Below the pieces are notes generated by a model, which was given only the letters and a program-made list of their open reading frames with translations, was not told where the DNA came from and made no database searches. Below, piece after piece: positions 25,103 through 33,390 of a DNA stretch of 64,000 nt. Numbering within the stretch: the stretch's first letter is position 1; each line of letters begins with the position of its first letter. Made by a program: the position numbers and the translations under genes. Source of the DNA: CALBPI01 sp039033695 (GTDB taxonomy: Bacteria; Pseudomonadota; Gammaproteobacteria; Steroidobacterales; Woeseiaceae); NCBI GenBank assembly GCA_039033695.1, contig JBCCCC010000001.1:1-64000 (forward strand), in the 5' to 3' direction.

Positions 25103-26030
25103 GCTCAGAACTGTTGCCGGAACCAAAATCTACAGAACCGATGTATCGCGCTTCAGTGCGCTGCCGGACTACGCGTTCCACCCCAACTACGTTGATGTTC
25201 ACGACGAGCACCTTGGCGAGTTACGAATGCACTATGTGGACGAATCGCCGCATGCGCCGTCGGCAACCGTATTGCTGCTGCATGGTGAACCGAGTTGGTC
25301 CTATCTGTATCGGCACATGGTGGGGCCGCTGGTTGAGCAGGGTTATCGCGTCATCGCACCCGACCTGATTGGTTTCGGCAAATCCGATAAACCGGGCGCG
25401 ATCGGCGACTACAGCTATGCCAGGCACGTGAACTGGATGCTGTCCTTCATCGATGCCTTGCATCTGGAGCGCATCAACCTGTTTTGTCAGGATTGGGGCG
25501 GGCTCATTGGCTTGCGCGTTGCCGCCGTAAACCCGCATCGGTTTGCCCGTCTGGTGATCGCGAATACGGGCTTGCCGGAAGGCGACAGAACGATGCCCAA
25601 AGCGTTCCGCCAATGGCAGCGTTTCGCCCGCTGGTCACCTTATTTTCCGATTGGCAAAATTGTCGAGAAGGGCAGCGTGCGTGAGTTCTCGGATGCGGAG
25701 CGGGCTGCTTATGATGCGCCGTTTCCGACCCGAGCCTACAAAGCCGGGACACGCGCATTTCCATTGCTGGTGCCTACAACGCCGGATGACCCCGGTGCGA
25801 TCGCCAACCGGCAGGCTTGGCAGTCGTTGGAGGCCTTCGCCAAGCCAGTGCTGACGCTATTCAGTGACCGCGATCCGGTCACTCGAGGGGGGCACGAAGT
25901 CATCCAAAGGCGCATCCCCGGCGCGGCCAATCAACCTCATCGTATCGTCCAGAACGCAGGTCATTTTCTGCAGGAGGATGCGCCGTCAGAGCTGGCCGAA
26001 TCGATTGCCGCATTCATTGCCAGCACGTGA
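25095..26030 (+). CDS. Haloalkane dehalogenase, HLD-I (DhlA-like) type
   Basis: The product has 311 residues from the ATG at 25095, with GAGGAG upstream. DhlA of Xanthobacter is 310. The alpha/beta-hydrolase fold carries HGEPSWSYLYR (oxyanion hole, near-identical to the HLD-I motif) and CQDWGG with the nucleophile Asp133 and halide-binding Trp134. Acid Asp260 is in LFSDRDPVTRG and His290 in NAGHFLQED. APDLIGFGKSDKP is also typical. The family cleaves carbon-halogen bonds to give alcohol and halide. Trp174 or Trp180 may be the second halide-binding residue. Coupling to a thioesterase gene suggests a role in a fatty or acyl substrate path; the true substrate is unknown. Confidence 0.85.
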   Translation: MPKLRTVAGTKIYRTDVSRFSALPDYAFHPNYVDVHDEHLGELRMHYVDESPHAPSATVLLLHGEPSWSYLYRHMVGPLVEQGYRVIAPDLIGFGKSDKPGAIGDYSYARHVNWMLSFIDALHLERINLFCQDWGGLIGLRVAAVNPHRFARLVIANTGLPEGDRTMPKAFRQWQRFARWSPYFPIGKIVEKGSVREFSDAERAAYDAPFPTRAYKAGTRAFPLLVPTTPDDPGAIANRQAWQSLEAFAKPVLTLFSDRDPVTRGGHEVIQRRIPGAANQPHRIVQNAGHFLQEDAPSELAESIAAFIAST

Positions 26031-26040
26031 GTTTAGCGGC

Positions 26041-26334
26041 TCAACGCGCGCCAGCGTGTCGTGCTTCGAGCACCTTGGTGACGTCGGCAACCGAGAGCGA
26101 TTTCACGCGCAGCATGACAAGGACGTGGTAGAACAAGTCTGCGGCTTCTCCCAGCAGCTCGTCCTGATCACGGTCCGTTGCCGCCGCAAGCGCTAGTTCG
26201 ACGCCTTCTTCGCCAATCTTTTGTGCGATTCGGCTCATGCCTGCGCGCGCCAAGCTCGCCGTGTAACTGTTGTCGTCGTCGCCGGCGGCGAGGCGCGCAT
26301 CGATAACTTGTTCGAGTGTTGTTAGAAATTCCAT
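26041..26334 (-). CDS. hisE: Phosphoribosyl-ATP pyrophosphatase
   Basis: The product has 97 residues from the second of two adjacent ATGs (26334), which has AGG 7 nt upstream. The ATG at 26337 is equally in frame. It belongs to the all-alpha NTP pyrophosphatase fold: KIGEEGVELALAA and GEAADLFYHVLVML hold the metal-binding acids. It removes pyrophosphate from PR-ATP in the second step of histidine synthesis. It stands alone here. The usual gammaproteobacterial HisIE fusion is not seen, and hisI is not in this window. It is the last gene of the his operon. Confidence 0.95.
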   Translation of the reverse strand: MEFLTTLEQVIDARLAAGDDDNSYTASLARAGMSRIAQKIGEEGVELALAAATDRDQDELLGEAADLFYHVLVMLRVKSLSVADVTKVLEARHAGAR

Positions 26335-26374
26335 CATATTGCCTGTGGTGGACTGCCAGGATTGGACGCGCCGT

Positions 26375-27148
26375 TCATTCCGGTGGTCGGATAGCGACAC
26401 CCGCATCGATCAGATAGCGCTTCAATACCGGTACAGGTAGCTCGCCGCTATGAAAGACGCTTGCGGCCAGCGCGCCATCAACCGCTGCATCTTTGAAGAC
26501 CTGCGCAAAGTGTGATGCTTCGCCCGCACCGCCGGACGCAATCAACGGCACTTTGCAATGCGCACGGACCGCTTGCAATTGCGCCGTGTCGTAGCCTTGG
26601 CGTACGCCATCACGATTCATGCAGTTGAGTACGATCTCGCCGGCGCCACGTTGCTGGGCTTCGATCACCCAGTCGATTGTCCGACGACCAGCGCCTTTCG
26701 ATTTATCCGGGTTGCCGGTGTATTGGTAGACGGCCCAGTCTGCGCCTTCCTGCATTGAGTCGATACCGACCACGACGCACTGGGCGCCGAAACGCGCAGA
26801 CAACTCGTTGATCAAATCCGGCCTTTCCAACGCCGGAGAGTTAATCGATACTTTGTCGGCGCCCCGATTGAGTACTTCCTCCGCGTCGGTCAATGTGCGA
26901 ATGCCGCCGGCAACGCAGAACGGTATGTCGAGAACGCGGGTGACATCGCTGACCCATTGACGATCTACCGAGCGACCATCAGGGCTTGCCGTGATGTCAT
27001 AGAAAACGAGCTCGTCCGCACCTTCCTCGGCGTAACGTTGGGCGAGCGCCAGAATGTCACCGACGATCCGGTGATTGGCAAACTGAACGCCTTTAACAAC
27101 TTTGCCGTCGCGCACGTCGAGGCAGGGGATGATGCGTCGCGTTAAAAT
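26375..27148 (-). CDS. hisF: Imidazole glycerol phosphate synthase cyclase subunit, predicted ATT start
   Basis: The product has 257 residues if translation begins at ATT 27148. This start gives (M)LTRRIIPCLDVRDGKVVKG, placing the catalytic Asp at 11 and Lys at 19, exactly as in known HisF. The only usual start codon in the region, GTG at 27115, would remove strand 1 of the TIM barrel and catalytic Asp11. GAGGAG lies 8 nt before the ATT, inside the end of hisA, and the hisF start overlaps the hisA stop by 7 nt. DITASPDGR, CVAGGIRT and LIASGGAGE are typical. HisF closes the imidazole ring with ammonia from HisH. Confidence 0.93.
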   Translation of the reverse strand: MLTRRIIPCLDVRDGKVVKGVQFANHRIVGDILALAQRYAEEGADELVFYDITASPDGRSVDRQWVSDVTRVLDIPFCVAGGIRTLTDAEEVLNRGADKVSINSPALERPDLINELSARFGAQCVVVGIDSMQEGADWAVYQYTGNPDKSKGAGRRTIDWVIEAQQRGAGEIVLNCMNRDGVRQGYDTAQLQAVRAHCKVPLIASGGAGEASHFAQVFKDAAVDGALAASVFHSGELPVPVLKRYLIDAGVAIRPPE

Positions 27149-27160
27149 GAGCGAATCTCC
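27142..27160 (-). promoter_or_regulatory. hisF Shine-Dalgarno and ATT start within the hisA end
   Basis: On the minus strand GAGGAG is followed by 8 nt and ATT, then TTA ACG CGA CGC ATC ATC. The ATTTTAA junction makes the hisA stop and the hisF start overlap. No ATG, GTG or TTG is in frame before the essential PCLDV strand. Confidence 0.65.
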
Positions 27161-27870
27161 TCGTCCGTTATCGCGCCTTCCAATAGCGCTTTGCCAGTGA
27201 TCGCTGCTGGTACGCCAGCCGCGCGCAGCTGCTCGAGGTTCGAGATGTTTGACACGCCACCCGAGGCTTGCAAGCAGAGTGCAGGAAAACGCGAGAGCGT
27301 GTCTGCATAGAGGTCAGTGGCAGGCCCGGCCATCGCGCCATCGCGCTGAATATCAGTGCATAGGACGTGCTGTAAGCCAAATGGCAGATAGTGCTGGATC
27401 ATCTGCTCAAGTGTCGTGTTCGTTGTCGTCATCCAGGCATCAGTACAGACACGGTTAACACCGTCATCTCCAGCTCGAATATCGAGCGCGAGCACCAGGC
27501 GTTCACCACCGAATGTCGCAAACCACTGCTCAATGCGTTCTGGCTGTTTGACGGCCATACTGCCAATCACGATTCGCGCGACACCGTTGTCGAAAAGTTG
27601 TGCCGCATCAGCCTCGGTTCGAATGCCGCCGCCCGCCTGCACTTGCGCGCCGCTGGCCTTGATCATGCGCCGAATCAGATTGGCATTGACGGGTCGGCCA
27701 GCTTTTGCGCCATCGAGATCGACGATATGTAGCTCGTCCAGATCCAACGCAGCATAACGTTGTGCTTGTGCAACCGGGTCGACATCGTAGTCGGTTTGCT
27801 GGTCGTAGTCGCCGTACAGTAGACGCACGCACTTGCCATCGCGGATATCCAGCGCGGGAATGATTCGCAT
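27142..27870 (-). CDS. hisA: Phosphoribosylformimino-5-aminoimidazole carboxamide ribotide isomerase
   Basis: The product has 242 residues from the ATG at 27870, giving MRIIPALDIRDGKCVRL. A TTG two codons upstream lies inside the hisH stop and is less likely. It is a TIM barrel with catalytic Asp8 in PALDI and a second Asp in LCTDIQRDGAM. Phosphate-binding glycines are in QAGGGIRT and QASGGVSN. It isomerises ProFAR to PRFAR, the substrate of HisFH. It lies between hisH and hisF, 2 nt after the hisH stop. Confidence 0.97.
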   Translation of the reverse strand: MRIIPALDIRDGKCVRLLYGDYDQQTDYDVDPVAQAQRYAALDLDELHIVDLDGAKAGRPVNANLIRRMIKASGAQVQAGGGIRTEADAAQLFDNGVARIVIGSMAVKQPERIEQWFATFGGERLVLALDIRAGDDGVNRVCTDAWMTTTNTTLEQMIQHYLPFGLQHVLCTDIQRDGAMAGPATDLYADTLSRFPALCLQASGGVSNISNLEQLRAAGVPAAITGKALLEGAITDEEIRSF

Positions 27871-27872
27871 GT

Positions 27873-28469
27873 TCAAAGCTCAATAAAGTTGGCGAGCAAA
27901 CGCGCCCCGGTTCGCGCGGATCGCTCGGGATGAAATTGGGTTCCAAAGAAATTGTCGCGCTGCATGATGGCGGCAAAATCCTGGCCGTAGTGACAACGGG
28001 CAATCGAGCTATCGCTGATGGGCAGCGCATAGCTATGCACGAAATAAAAGAAGGCACCCGCTTCGATGCCGCGCAGCAACGCAGAACGGCCAAGCGTGTG
28101 AATCTGGTTCCATCCCATATGGGGTACAGGCAAGTCATCGGTGGTCGTCAACAGGCTGGCGTCATCGCCGGTGATGCCGAGACAGGTTGTATCGTCCTCT
28201 GCGGAGTGCTGCGCGAGCAACTGCATGCCGAGACAAATGCCGAGCACGGGTTGAGTGAGTGACGGGATAACCGGCGTTAGTGCCAACCTGTCAAGCCGTT
28301 CCATCGCATCGGCCGCGGCACCGACGCCGGGTAGAATTACGTGCGACGCATTGCTGATGATCTCTGGGTCTGCGCTGAGCAAGGGATCGCAATCAAGGCG
28401 CGCCAACGCACAGCGCAGCGATGCAATGTTCGCGCCGCCTGAGTCAACGATGACTACTCCTGTACTCAC
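27873..28469 (-). CDS. hisH: Imidazole glycerol phosphate synthase glutaminase subunit
   Basis: The product has 198 residues with a GTG start overlapping the hisB stop by 4 nt (GTGA). It is a class I glutamine amidotransferase: nucleophile Cys in GICLGMQLLA, His and Glu in FGTQFHPERS. It supplies ammonia to HisF. VVIVDSGGANIASL is the expected N-terminus. Confidence 0.96.
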   Translation of the reverse strand: MSTGVVIVDSGGANIASLRCALARLDCDPLLSADPEIISNASHVILPGVGAAADAMERLDRLALTPVIPSLTQPVLGICLGMQLLAQHSAEDDTTCLGITGDDASLLTTTDDLPVPHMGWNQIHTLGRSALLRGIEAGAFFYFVHSYALPISDSSIARCHYGQDFAAIMQRDNFFGTQFHPERSARTGARLLANFIEL

Positions 28470-29530
28470 AGCACACCTTTTGTCGAGGGCAGGTCATTGC
28501 CCTCGCGCGCGAGCGCTGGTCGCAGTGCGCGGCCCACGCCTTTGAAGCAGGCCTCGACCATGTGGTGCGCATTGTCACCAGCGACGCTGACATGGATCGC
28601 CGCGCCTAACGACTGCGCGAGCGATTGGAAGAAGTGCGGCACCATTTCAGTGGCGAGGCCGCCGACGAACTCTCGCCCGAAGTTCGCGTCGAAGCGACAG
28701 GCCGGGCGTCCGGAAATATCGATCGCGACCGATGCCAGTGTTTCGTCCATCGGCACGGTAAAGCCATACCGCCCCATGCCACGCTTATCGCCTAGCGCGT
28801 CACGAAGGGCGGCGCCGAGCGCCAACGCCACATCCTCAATACTATGATGGTCGTCGACATCCAGATCACCATCGCAGTCAAGTTGCAGCGCGAAGCCGCC
28901 ATGTTTTGCGATCTGCTCGAGCATGTGATCGAAAAAGCCAATACCCGTAGCGATGCGCTGTGGCTCGCTACGGTCCAACTCGACGGCGACATTGATGGAA
29001 GTTTCATTGGTATTGCGCGTAACACGAGCGCGACGCGGCTGGTCGATAAGCTCGCGTGCGACCGACGCCCAGTCGCAGTCATCGGTCAGCAAAAACCCGC
29101 GTACGCCAATGTTCTCAGCAAGCGCGATGTCGGTCTGCCTGTCACCGATCACAGCGCAGTGCTCGAGATCGAGGGTTTCACTAGCCAGGAAACGCGTTAG
29201 CAGGCCTGTGCGTGGTTTGCGGCAGGCGCATTGATCAGCATCGACATGCGGGCAGATGAAAGTGTCAGCGAAGCGAATGCCTTGGCTCAGGAATAACTCC
29301 AGCATGAAATCATGTGCCGGTGCGAAGTCTTCGACCGGGAAAGATGCCGTACCCAGGCCATCCTGGTTGCTGACCATGACGAACTCGAATCCTGCCTGTG
29401 ACAGCCGTTGCAGGGCAGCAATGACGCCGGGCAGAAGCCGGATCTTCTCGATCGCATCGACTTGCTCGTCTTCGGGCTCTTCGATCAACGTACCGTCGCG
29501 ATCGATAAACAGAATTTTTCGCGCATTCAT
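28466..29530 (-). CDS. hisB: Bifunctional histidinol-phosphatase / imidazoleglycerol-phosphate dehydratase
   Basis: The product has 354 residues. The N-terminal HAD phosphatase (about 1-165) starts KILFIDRDGTLIEEP and has the Zn-binding segment CPHVDADQCACRKP. The C-terminal dehydratase (about 168-354) has the two metal-binding repeats DDHHSIEDVALALG and AGDNAHHMVEACFKG. The two enzymes catalyse steps seven and nine of the pathway. The fused form is typical of gammaproteobacteria. It overlaps hisC by 4 nt. Confidence 0.98.
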   Translation of the reverse strand: MNARKILFIDRDGTLIEEPEDEQVDAIEKIRLLPGVIAALQRLSQAGFEFVMVSNQDGLGTASFPVEDFAPAHDFMLELFLSQGIRFADTFICPHVDADQCACRKPRTGLLTRFLASETLDLEHCAVIGDRQTDIALAENIGVRGFLLTDDCDWASVARELIDQPRRARVTRNTNETSINVAVELDRSEPQRIATGIGFFDHMLEQIAKHGGFALQLDCDGDLDVDDHHSIEDVALALGAALRDALGDKRGMGRYGFTVPMDETLASVAIDISGRPACRFDANFGREFVGGLATEMVPHFFQSLAQSLGAAIHVSVAGDNAHHMVEACFKGVGRALRPALAREGNDLPSTKGVL

Positions 29531-30627
29531 TGTGAGGTAGTGCTCCCGGTGTCGCCATCGCTGCGCCGAGCAAGTGTTTCCAGCGTCGCGAGCAGTGCAG
29601 CGTTCTGTTGTTCCGTGCCGATGGTGATGCGCAAACTGCCCTTGGTGGCTGGCTGATGGCTGAAATCACGTAACAACAAGCCCGCCTGTTCAGCGGCTTG
29701 CATCACTTGCTGGGGTGCGCTGAATTCGACGAGTAAGAAGTTGGCATCGCTTGGCCAGACTCGCCTGACAAATGGCAATTGTTCCAGCGCTGCGTGCAAC
29801 TCCGCGCGCGCCGCACACAGCGCGCGGATCCGTTCTGGCATGACCTGGAAACTCTCTTCGGCCAGCGCAGCCAGCGCGCATTCGGTGCTGGGTGTGGGTA
29901 CCGCATAAGGCGGCATGACTTTACTGGCAAGCTCGACCACAGCAGGGCTGGCAATGAGAGAGCCACAACGTGCGCCAGCGAGACCGTAAGCTTTTGATAG
30001 CGTTCGGAGGATCACGACGTTGTCGTAGCGTAGCAGCGCCATGATTGCCGATGGATCGGCGAACTCTATGTACGCCGCATCAATCACCACGATACCGCGC
30101 TCTTGCAGGCCTTCGACAAGCCGAATGATATCCGCGCTCGCCAGCGAGTGGCCGGTGGGGTTGTTGGGTGTCGTGACGAAAACCAGTCGAGCCGTGCCGT
30201 GCCAGTAGGACAGAATCTGATCAACGGGTAGCGCAAACTCTGCCGACTCAAGTAACGAAATACGGCGCACCGCGGCATTTTGTATGTCTGCATAGACCTC
30301 GTACATGCCAAACGTTGGTGGACAGATGACGACTTCGTCTATGCCAGGCCGGCAGAAACACCTGATCAGCAGATCGATGGCTTCGCTGGTACCGCGAGTG
30401 ACAAACAATTGCTCGGCCGCGACGCCATAGTGTTGCGCCAAGGTTTGTGTGAGCACAGAAGGGCGTGCTTCGGGATACTGATTGAGTCCACGCTGCGTGT
30501 GATCGGCAGCGCTCTGCCATGGCGCCTCATTGGCATTCAGGCGTACAAGCCCATCACGATAGCGCGCCGGCACGTAGGCGTGCAGGGCACGTATTTCCGG
30601 TCGTGCGAGGTCGGTGATACGGCTCAT
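29527..30627 (-). CDS. hisC: Histidinol-phosphate aminotransferase
   Basis: The product has 366 residues. It is a fold-type I PLP enzyme with RLNANEAPW at the N-terminus, FVTTPNNPTG, the PLP lysine in RTLSKAYGLAG and a C-terminal RITIGTEQQN for substrate phosphate or carboxylate. It converts imidazole acetol phosphate to histidinol phosphate. The start overlaps the hisD stop by 4 nt (ATGA). Confidence 0.97.
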   Translation of the reverse strand: MSRITDLARPEIRALHAYVPARYRDGLVRLNANEAPWQSAADHTQRGLNQYPEARPSVLTQTLAQHYGVAAEQLFVTRGTSEAIDLLIRCFCRPGIDEVVICPPTFGMYEVYADIQNAAVRRISLLESAEFALPVDQILSYWHGTARLVFVTTPNNPTGHSLASADIIRLVEGLQERGIVVIDAAYIEFADPSAIMALLRYDNVVILRTLSKAYGLAGARCGSLIASPAVVELASKVMPPYAVPTPSTECALAALAEESFQVMPERIRALCAARAELHAALEQLPFVRRVWPSDANFLLVEFSAPQQVMQAAEQAGLLLRDFSHQPATKGSLRITIGTEQQNAALLATLETLARRSDGDTGSTTSQ

Positions 30628-31934
30628 GGGGTTTCCAAATCTGCCAGGCGCAAGCTCACGGCCAATTTGTGCGCATCCAAGCCCTCGAGCGCCGCCAGTG
30701 TCTCGGCGACGGGGCCAACCTGACGCAGGCCTTCAGGATTGACCTCCTGCACGGTCATGTAACGCATGAATTGATCGACGCCAAGGCCGCTGTAGTTGCG
30801 CGCATAGCCGTAGGTCGGCAAAACATGATTGGTGCCGCTGCAGTAGTCGCCCAGAGACTCGGGCGTCAGTTGGCCGATAAACACTGAACCTGCATTCCGG
30901 ATATCATGTAATCGCTCCCGCGCATCGACGAGATTCAGGATGAGATGCTCTGGCGCGTATTCATTGCTGAGTTGAATGGCCTGGCCAATACTGTCGACTT
31001 GAATGAGTGCACTGTGCGCGAGTGACGCGCGTACCGTATCAGCCCGGCTCAGAAGCGCTAGCTGATCGCGAATGGACGCGAGCACGGCATCAATGAGTTG
31101 CGCATCGTCGCACAACAAGATGACCTGCGAATCCGGACCGTGTTCGGCTTGCGACAGCAGGTCCGACGCGACGTATTGCGGATTCGCAGCGGCATCGGCA
31201 ATCACCAATACCTCGGAGGGGCCGGCTGGCATGTCTTGTGCGGCACCCATCGGGTCACTGGCAACCTGCGACTTAGCCTCGGTGACATAGGCATTGCCCG
31301 GGCCGAATACCTTGACCACTTTTGGAATCGATGCCGTGCCATAGGCCATCGCAGCGATTGCCTGAGCACCGCCCAGCTTGAACACAGTGCTCACGCCGGC
31401 GTTGCGCGCCGCAAACAGAATGGCCGGGTCGATCTGGCCTTGCGAGTCTGGCGGCGAACAAAGCACACGGATGGGACACGCCGCAATAGCGGCAGGTACA
31501 GAGAGCATCATCGCGGCAGAGGGTAGTGGTGCTAATCCGGCGGGCACATAAAGCCCGACGGCGTCCAACGGTTGACTGATCCGTTCGCACACGACACCTG
31601 GCATCGTCTCCACGCGTATCGGTGCCGCTTGTTGCGCGCGGTGAAACGTACCGATGTTGTCAATGGCGGTCAGGATCGCTTCTCGCGCGTCTTTGGATAA
31701 CGATGCCTCGGCCGCAGAGAATTCAGCGTCCGAGACGCTCAGCGCGTCGAGTGATACCTGATCAAACTGAGCCGTCAGCGCGTACAGGGCAGCATCGCCT
31801 TCCGCGCGAACCTTGCGAATCGTATCGGCAACACTTGCGGCAATTGTGGCATTGTCGGCAACGGCCGGGCGCTGGAATAGCGCGCGTTGCTGTGCGCGGG
31901 CAAGGTCAGACCATTGGTAACGCGGGAGCTTCAT
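30624..31934 (-). CDS. hisD: Histidinol dehydrogenase
   Basis: The product has 436 residues. The family signature GPSEVLVIADAAANPQYVAS and the Zn-binding QAEHGPDSQ are present, and EYAPEHLIL and GTNHVLPTYGYARNYSG complete the active site. The enzyme oxidises histidinol to histidine in two NAD-dependent steps. The start overlaps the hisG stop by 4 nt. Confidence 0.98.
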   Translation of the reverse strand: MKLPRYQWSDLARAQQRALFQRPAVADNATIAASVADTIRKVRAEGDAALYALTAQFDQVSLDALSVSDAEFSAAEASLSKDAREAILTAIDNIGTFHRAQQAAPIRVETMPGVVCERISQPLDAVGLYVPAGLAPLPSAAMMLSVPAAIAACPIRVLCSPPDSQGQIDPAILFAARNAGVSTVFKLGGAQAIAAMAYGTASIPKVVKVFGPGNAYVTEAKSQVASDPMGAAQDMPAGPSEVLVIADAAANPQYVASDLLSQAEHGPDSQVILLCDDAQLIDAVLASIRDQLALLSRADTVRASLAHSALIQVDSIGQAIQLSNEYAPEHLILNLVDARERLHDIRNAGSVFIGQLTPESLGDYCSGTNHVLPTYGYARNYSGLGVDQFMRYMTVQEVNPEGLRQVGPVAETLAALEGLDAHKLAVSLRLADLETP

Positions 31935-32833
31935 GCCAGCATCTTCTCGACCGGTAGCACCAGCATGGAGCTGGCACCGGCCTCCTTAAGGCTCTCCAGC
32001 GTCTCCCAGAAAACGTTCTCCCGACATACGGCATGCAGCGCGACGCGATCATCCCGTCCTTCGAGCGGCAAGATTGTCGGGGCTTCTGAGCCCGGCAGAA
32101 TGCGCGTAATCTCGGCCAGCGCGCTGCGCGGTGCGTGCAACATGATGTACTTGCTCTCGCTGACTTGCAGTACGCCCTGAATACGCACCAGCAAGCGATC
32201 TATCCAAGCCTGCTTTTCGTCGCTGATGCTGGCGTTGGTCTGAATCAAACAGACTTCACTCTCCAGAATGGTGTGCAACTCGATGAGCTGGTTTGCCGCG
32301 AGCGTCGATCCTGTGGAAACCAGGTCACAGATGAATTCTGCTTTACCCAGACGCGGTGCGATTTCAACGGCGCCCGAGAAATAGACGACTTCGGCCTGCA
32401 CACCCTCGCGTTGCAAGTAGTCGCGTGTCAGACCCGGGTAGCTGGTTGCAATACGTTTGCCTTGCAGACAATCCGGGCCTGTCCAGTCGGTGCCTGTGGC
32501 CGCTGCAAGCGACAGCCGGCATTGGCCGAAACCGAGACGGCGCAACTCATGAAACGGTGCATCGCTATCGCCGAACGTGCCATTCAGACGCTTCTCTTCG
32601 ATGATATTGAGGCCGGCGATGCCCAGATCACAGACATCCTCACCGACCAGGCCGGGGATGTCGTCATCTCTGACCAATAGCAGGTCAATCGGCATGTTCT
32701 CACCGAAGCAGAACAGCTGGTCTTTGCTCTTGCGAATCTCCAGCCCGCAACGTTGCAGGATTTGCATGGTTTTCTCTGTGAGTCGACCAGATTTTTGAAC
32801 GGCTATCTGCAGCCGCTCTGATTGAGTTTGCAT
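31931..32833 (-). CDS. hisG: ATP phosphoribosyltransferase, long form
   Basis: The product has 300 residues, the long HisG form that carries its own C-terminal regulatory domain and needs no HisZ. RLQIAVQKSGRLTEKTM, VRDDDIPGLVGEDVCDLGI and CDLVSTGSTLAANQL are the PRPP and ATP binding segments. The last 80 residues (YIMLHAPRSALAEITRILPG) form the histidine-binding ACT-like domain. It catalyses the first, feedback-inhibited step. The Shine-Dalgarno is weak. It begins 18 nt after the TrpR-like gene, so both are probably in one transcript. Confidence 0.97.
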   Translation of the reverse strand: MQTQSERLQIAVQKSGRLTEKTMQILQRCGLEIRKSKDQLFCFGENMPIDLLLVRDDDIPGLVGEDVCDLGIAGLNIIEEKRLNGTFGDSDAPFHELRRLGFGQCRLSLAAATGTDWTGPDCLQGKRIATSYPGLTRDYLQREGVQAEVVYFSGAVEIAPRLGKAEFICDLVSTGSTLAANQLIELHTILESEVCLIQTNASISDEKQAWIDRLLVRIQGVLQVSESKYIMLHAPRSALAEITRILPGSEAPTILPLEGRDDRVALHAVCRENVFWETLESLKEAGASSMLVLPVEKMLA

Positions 32834-32851
32834 GGGTTTGCCCGTGGTGAT

Positions 32852-33157
32852 TTAGTGGGGTAGATGTTCGAGTGCGGCCTGATAGCCGCCGGCGCCGTTG
32901 CCAAGATAGCGGGCAACCCGTCCGATTGTGGTCACGCTGACGCCGGTGCGGTCATGGATCGTGCGGTACGGCAGTCCTTGCTCGAGCAACAATACAACCT
33001 GCCAACGATCTGCCAATGCCTGCAATTCTGCGGGGGTGCAGATGTCTTGCAATAACGCATGTACATCGCGTGGGTTGGTCAGCACAGCGAATGCCTCGCT
33101 GAGTCCGAGCTCGCATTCGCGCTGGCGTTTGTCGGAGATTGTCCGGTTCGGCTTCAT
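32852..33157 (-). CDS. YerC/YecD family TrpR-like transcriptional regulator
   Basis: The product has 101 residues. The helix-turn-helix lies at about 45-85 (TPAELQALADRWQVVLLLEQ, GLPYRTIHDRTGVSVTTIGR). It is all-helical and of the TrpR size and fold, but differs in the Trp-binding residues. Such genes stand before hisG in xanthomonads and other gammaproteobacteria. Leading the his operon suggests that it controls histidine synthesis; its ligand is not known. The start codon lies in an inverted repeat (33155-33166). Confidence 0.85.
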   Translation of the reverse strand: MKPNRTISDKRQRECELGLSEAFAVLTNPRDVHALLQDICTPAELQALADRWQVVLLLEQGLPYRTIHDRTGVSVTTIGRVARYLGNGAGGYQAALEHLPH

Positions 33158-33221
33158 TAACTAATGTAATAGCGTGTTAATACAGTAGCGCAATAATACA
33201 TAGCTACCAGTCAATGAGCAA
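33155..33221 (-). promoter_or_regulatory. Probable his operon promoter with inverted repeat at the regulator start
   Basis: On the minus strand TTGCTC (33221-33216), a 17-bp spacer and TATTAT (33198-33193) form a promoter. Transcription would start near 33186. CATTA-AC-TAATG (33155-33166) is an inverted repeat that includes the start codon and may be an operator. The promoter is back to back with the metY promoter at 33244-33272. Confidence 0.5.
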
Positions 33222-33243
33222 GTACCGTGATCGAGATTGTCGC

Positions 33244-33272
33244 TTGACAATCGGAATCGCTGGCCAGATTAT
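33244..33272 (+). promoter_or_regulatory. metYX promoter
   Basis: TTGACA (33244-33249), a 17-bp spacer and GATTAT (33267-33272). The predicted transcription start near 33279 lies directly before the riboswitch P1 stem at 33281, which supports both calls. Confidence 0.75.
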
Positions 33273-33280
33273 TGGCGTTA

Positions 33281-33390
33281 CTCATCGAGACCGGCGGAGG
33301 GACAGGCCCTTTGATGCCGGGGCAACCTGCGAGCCTAACCCGCGCGCAAGGTGCCAACTCCTACGGATCGTGTCGCGATCGAGAGATGAG
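33281..33390 (+). promoter_or_regulatory. SAM-I (S-box) riboswitch aptamer
   Basis: P1 is CTCATC (33281-33286) with GATGAG (33385-33390). The core GCGGAGGGACAGGCCCTTTG, then ATGCCGGGGCAACC, and GGTGCCAACTCCTAC further on are the conserved S-box segments that form the SAM pocket. Binding of S-adenosylmethionine should switch off metY and metX. The expression platform (33391-33534) has no intrinsic terminator. CTCTCC at 33433-33438 can pair with the metY Shine-Dalgarno GGAGAG at 33529-33534, which suggests control of translation. Confidence 0.93.
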
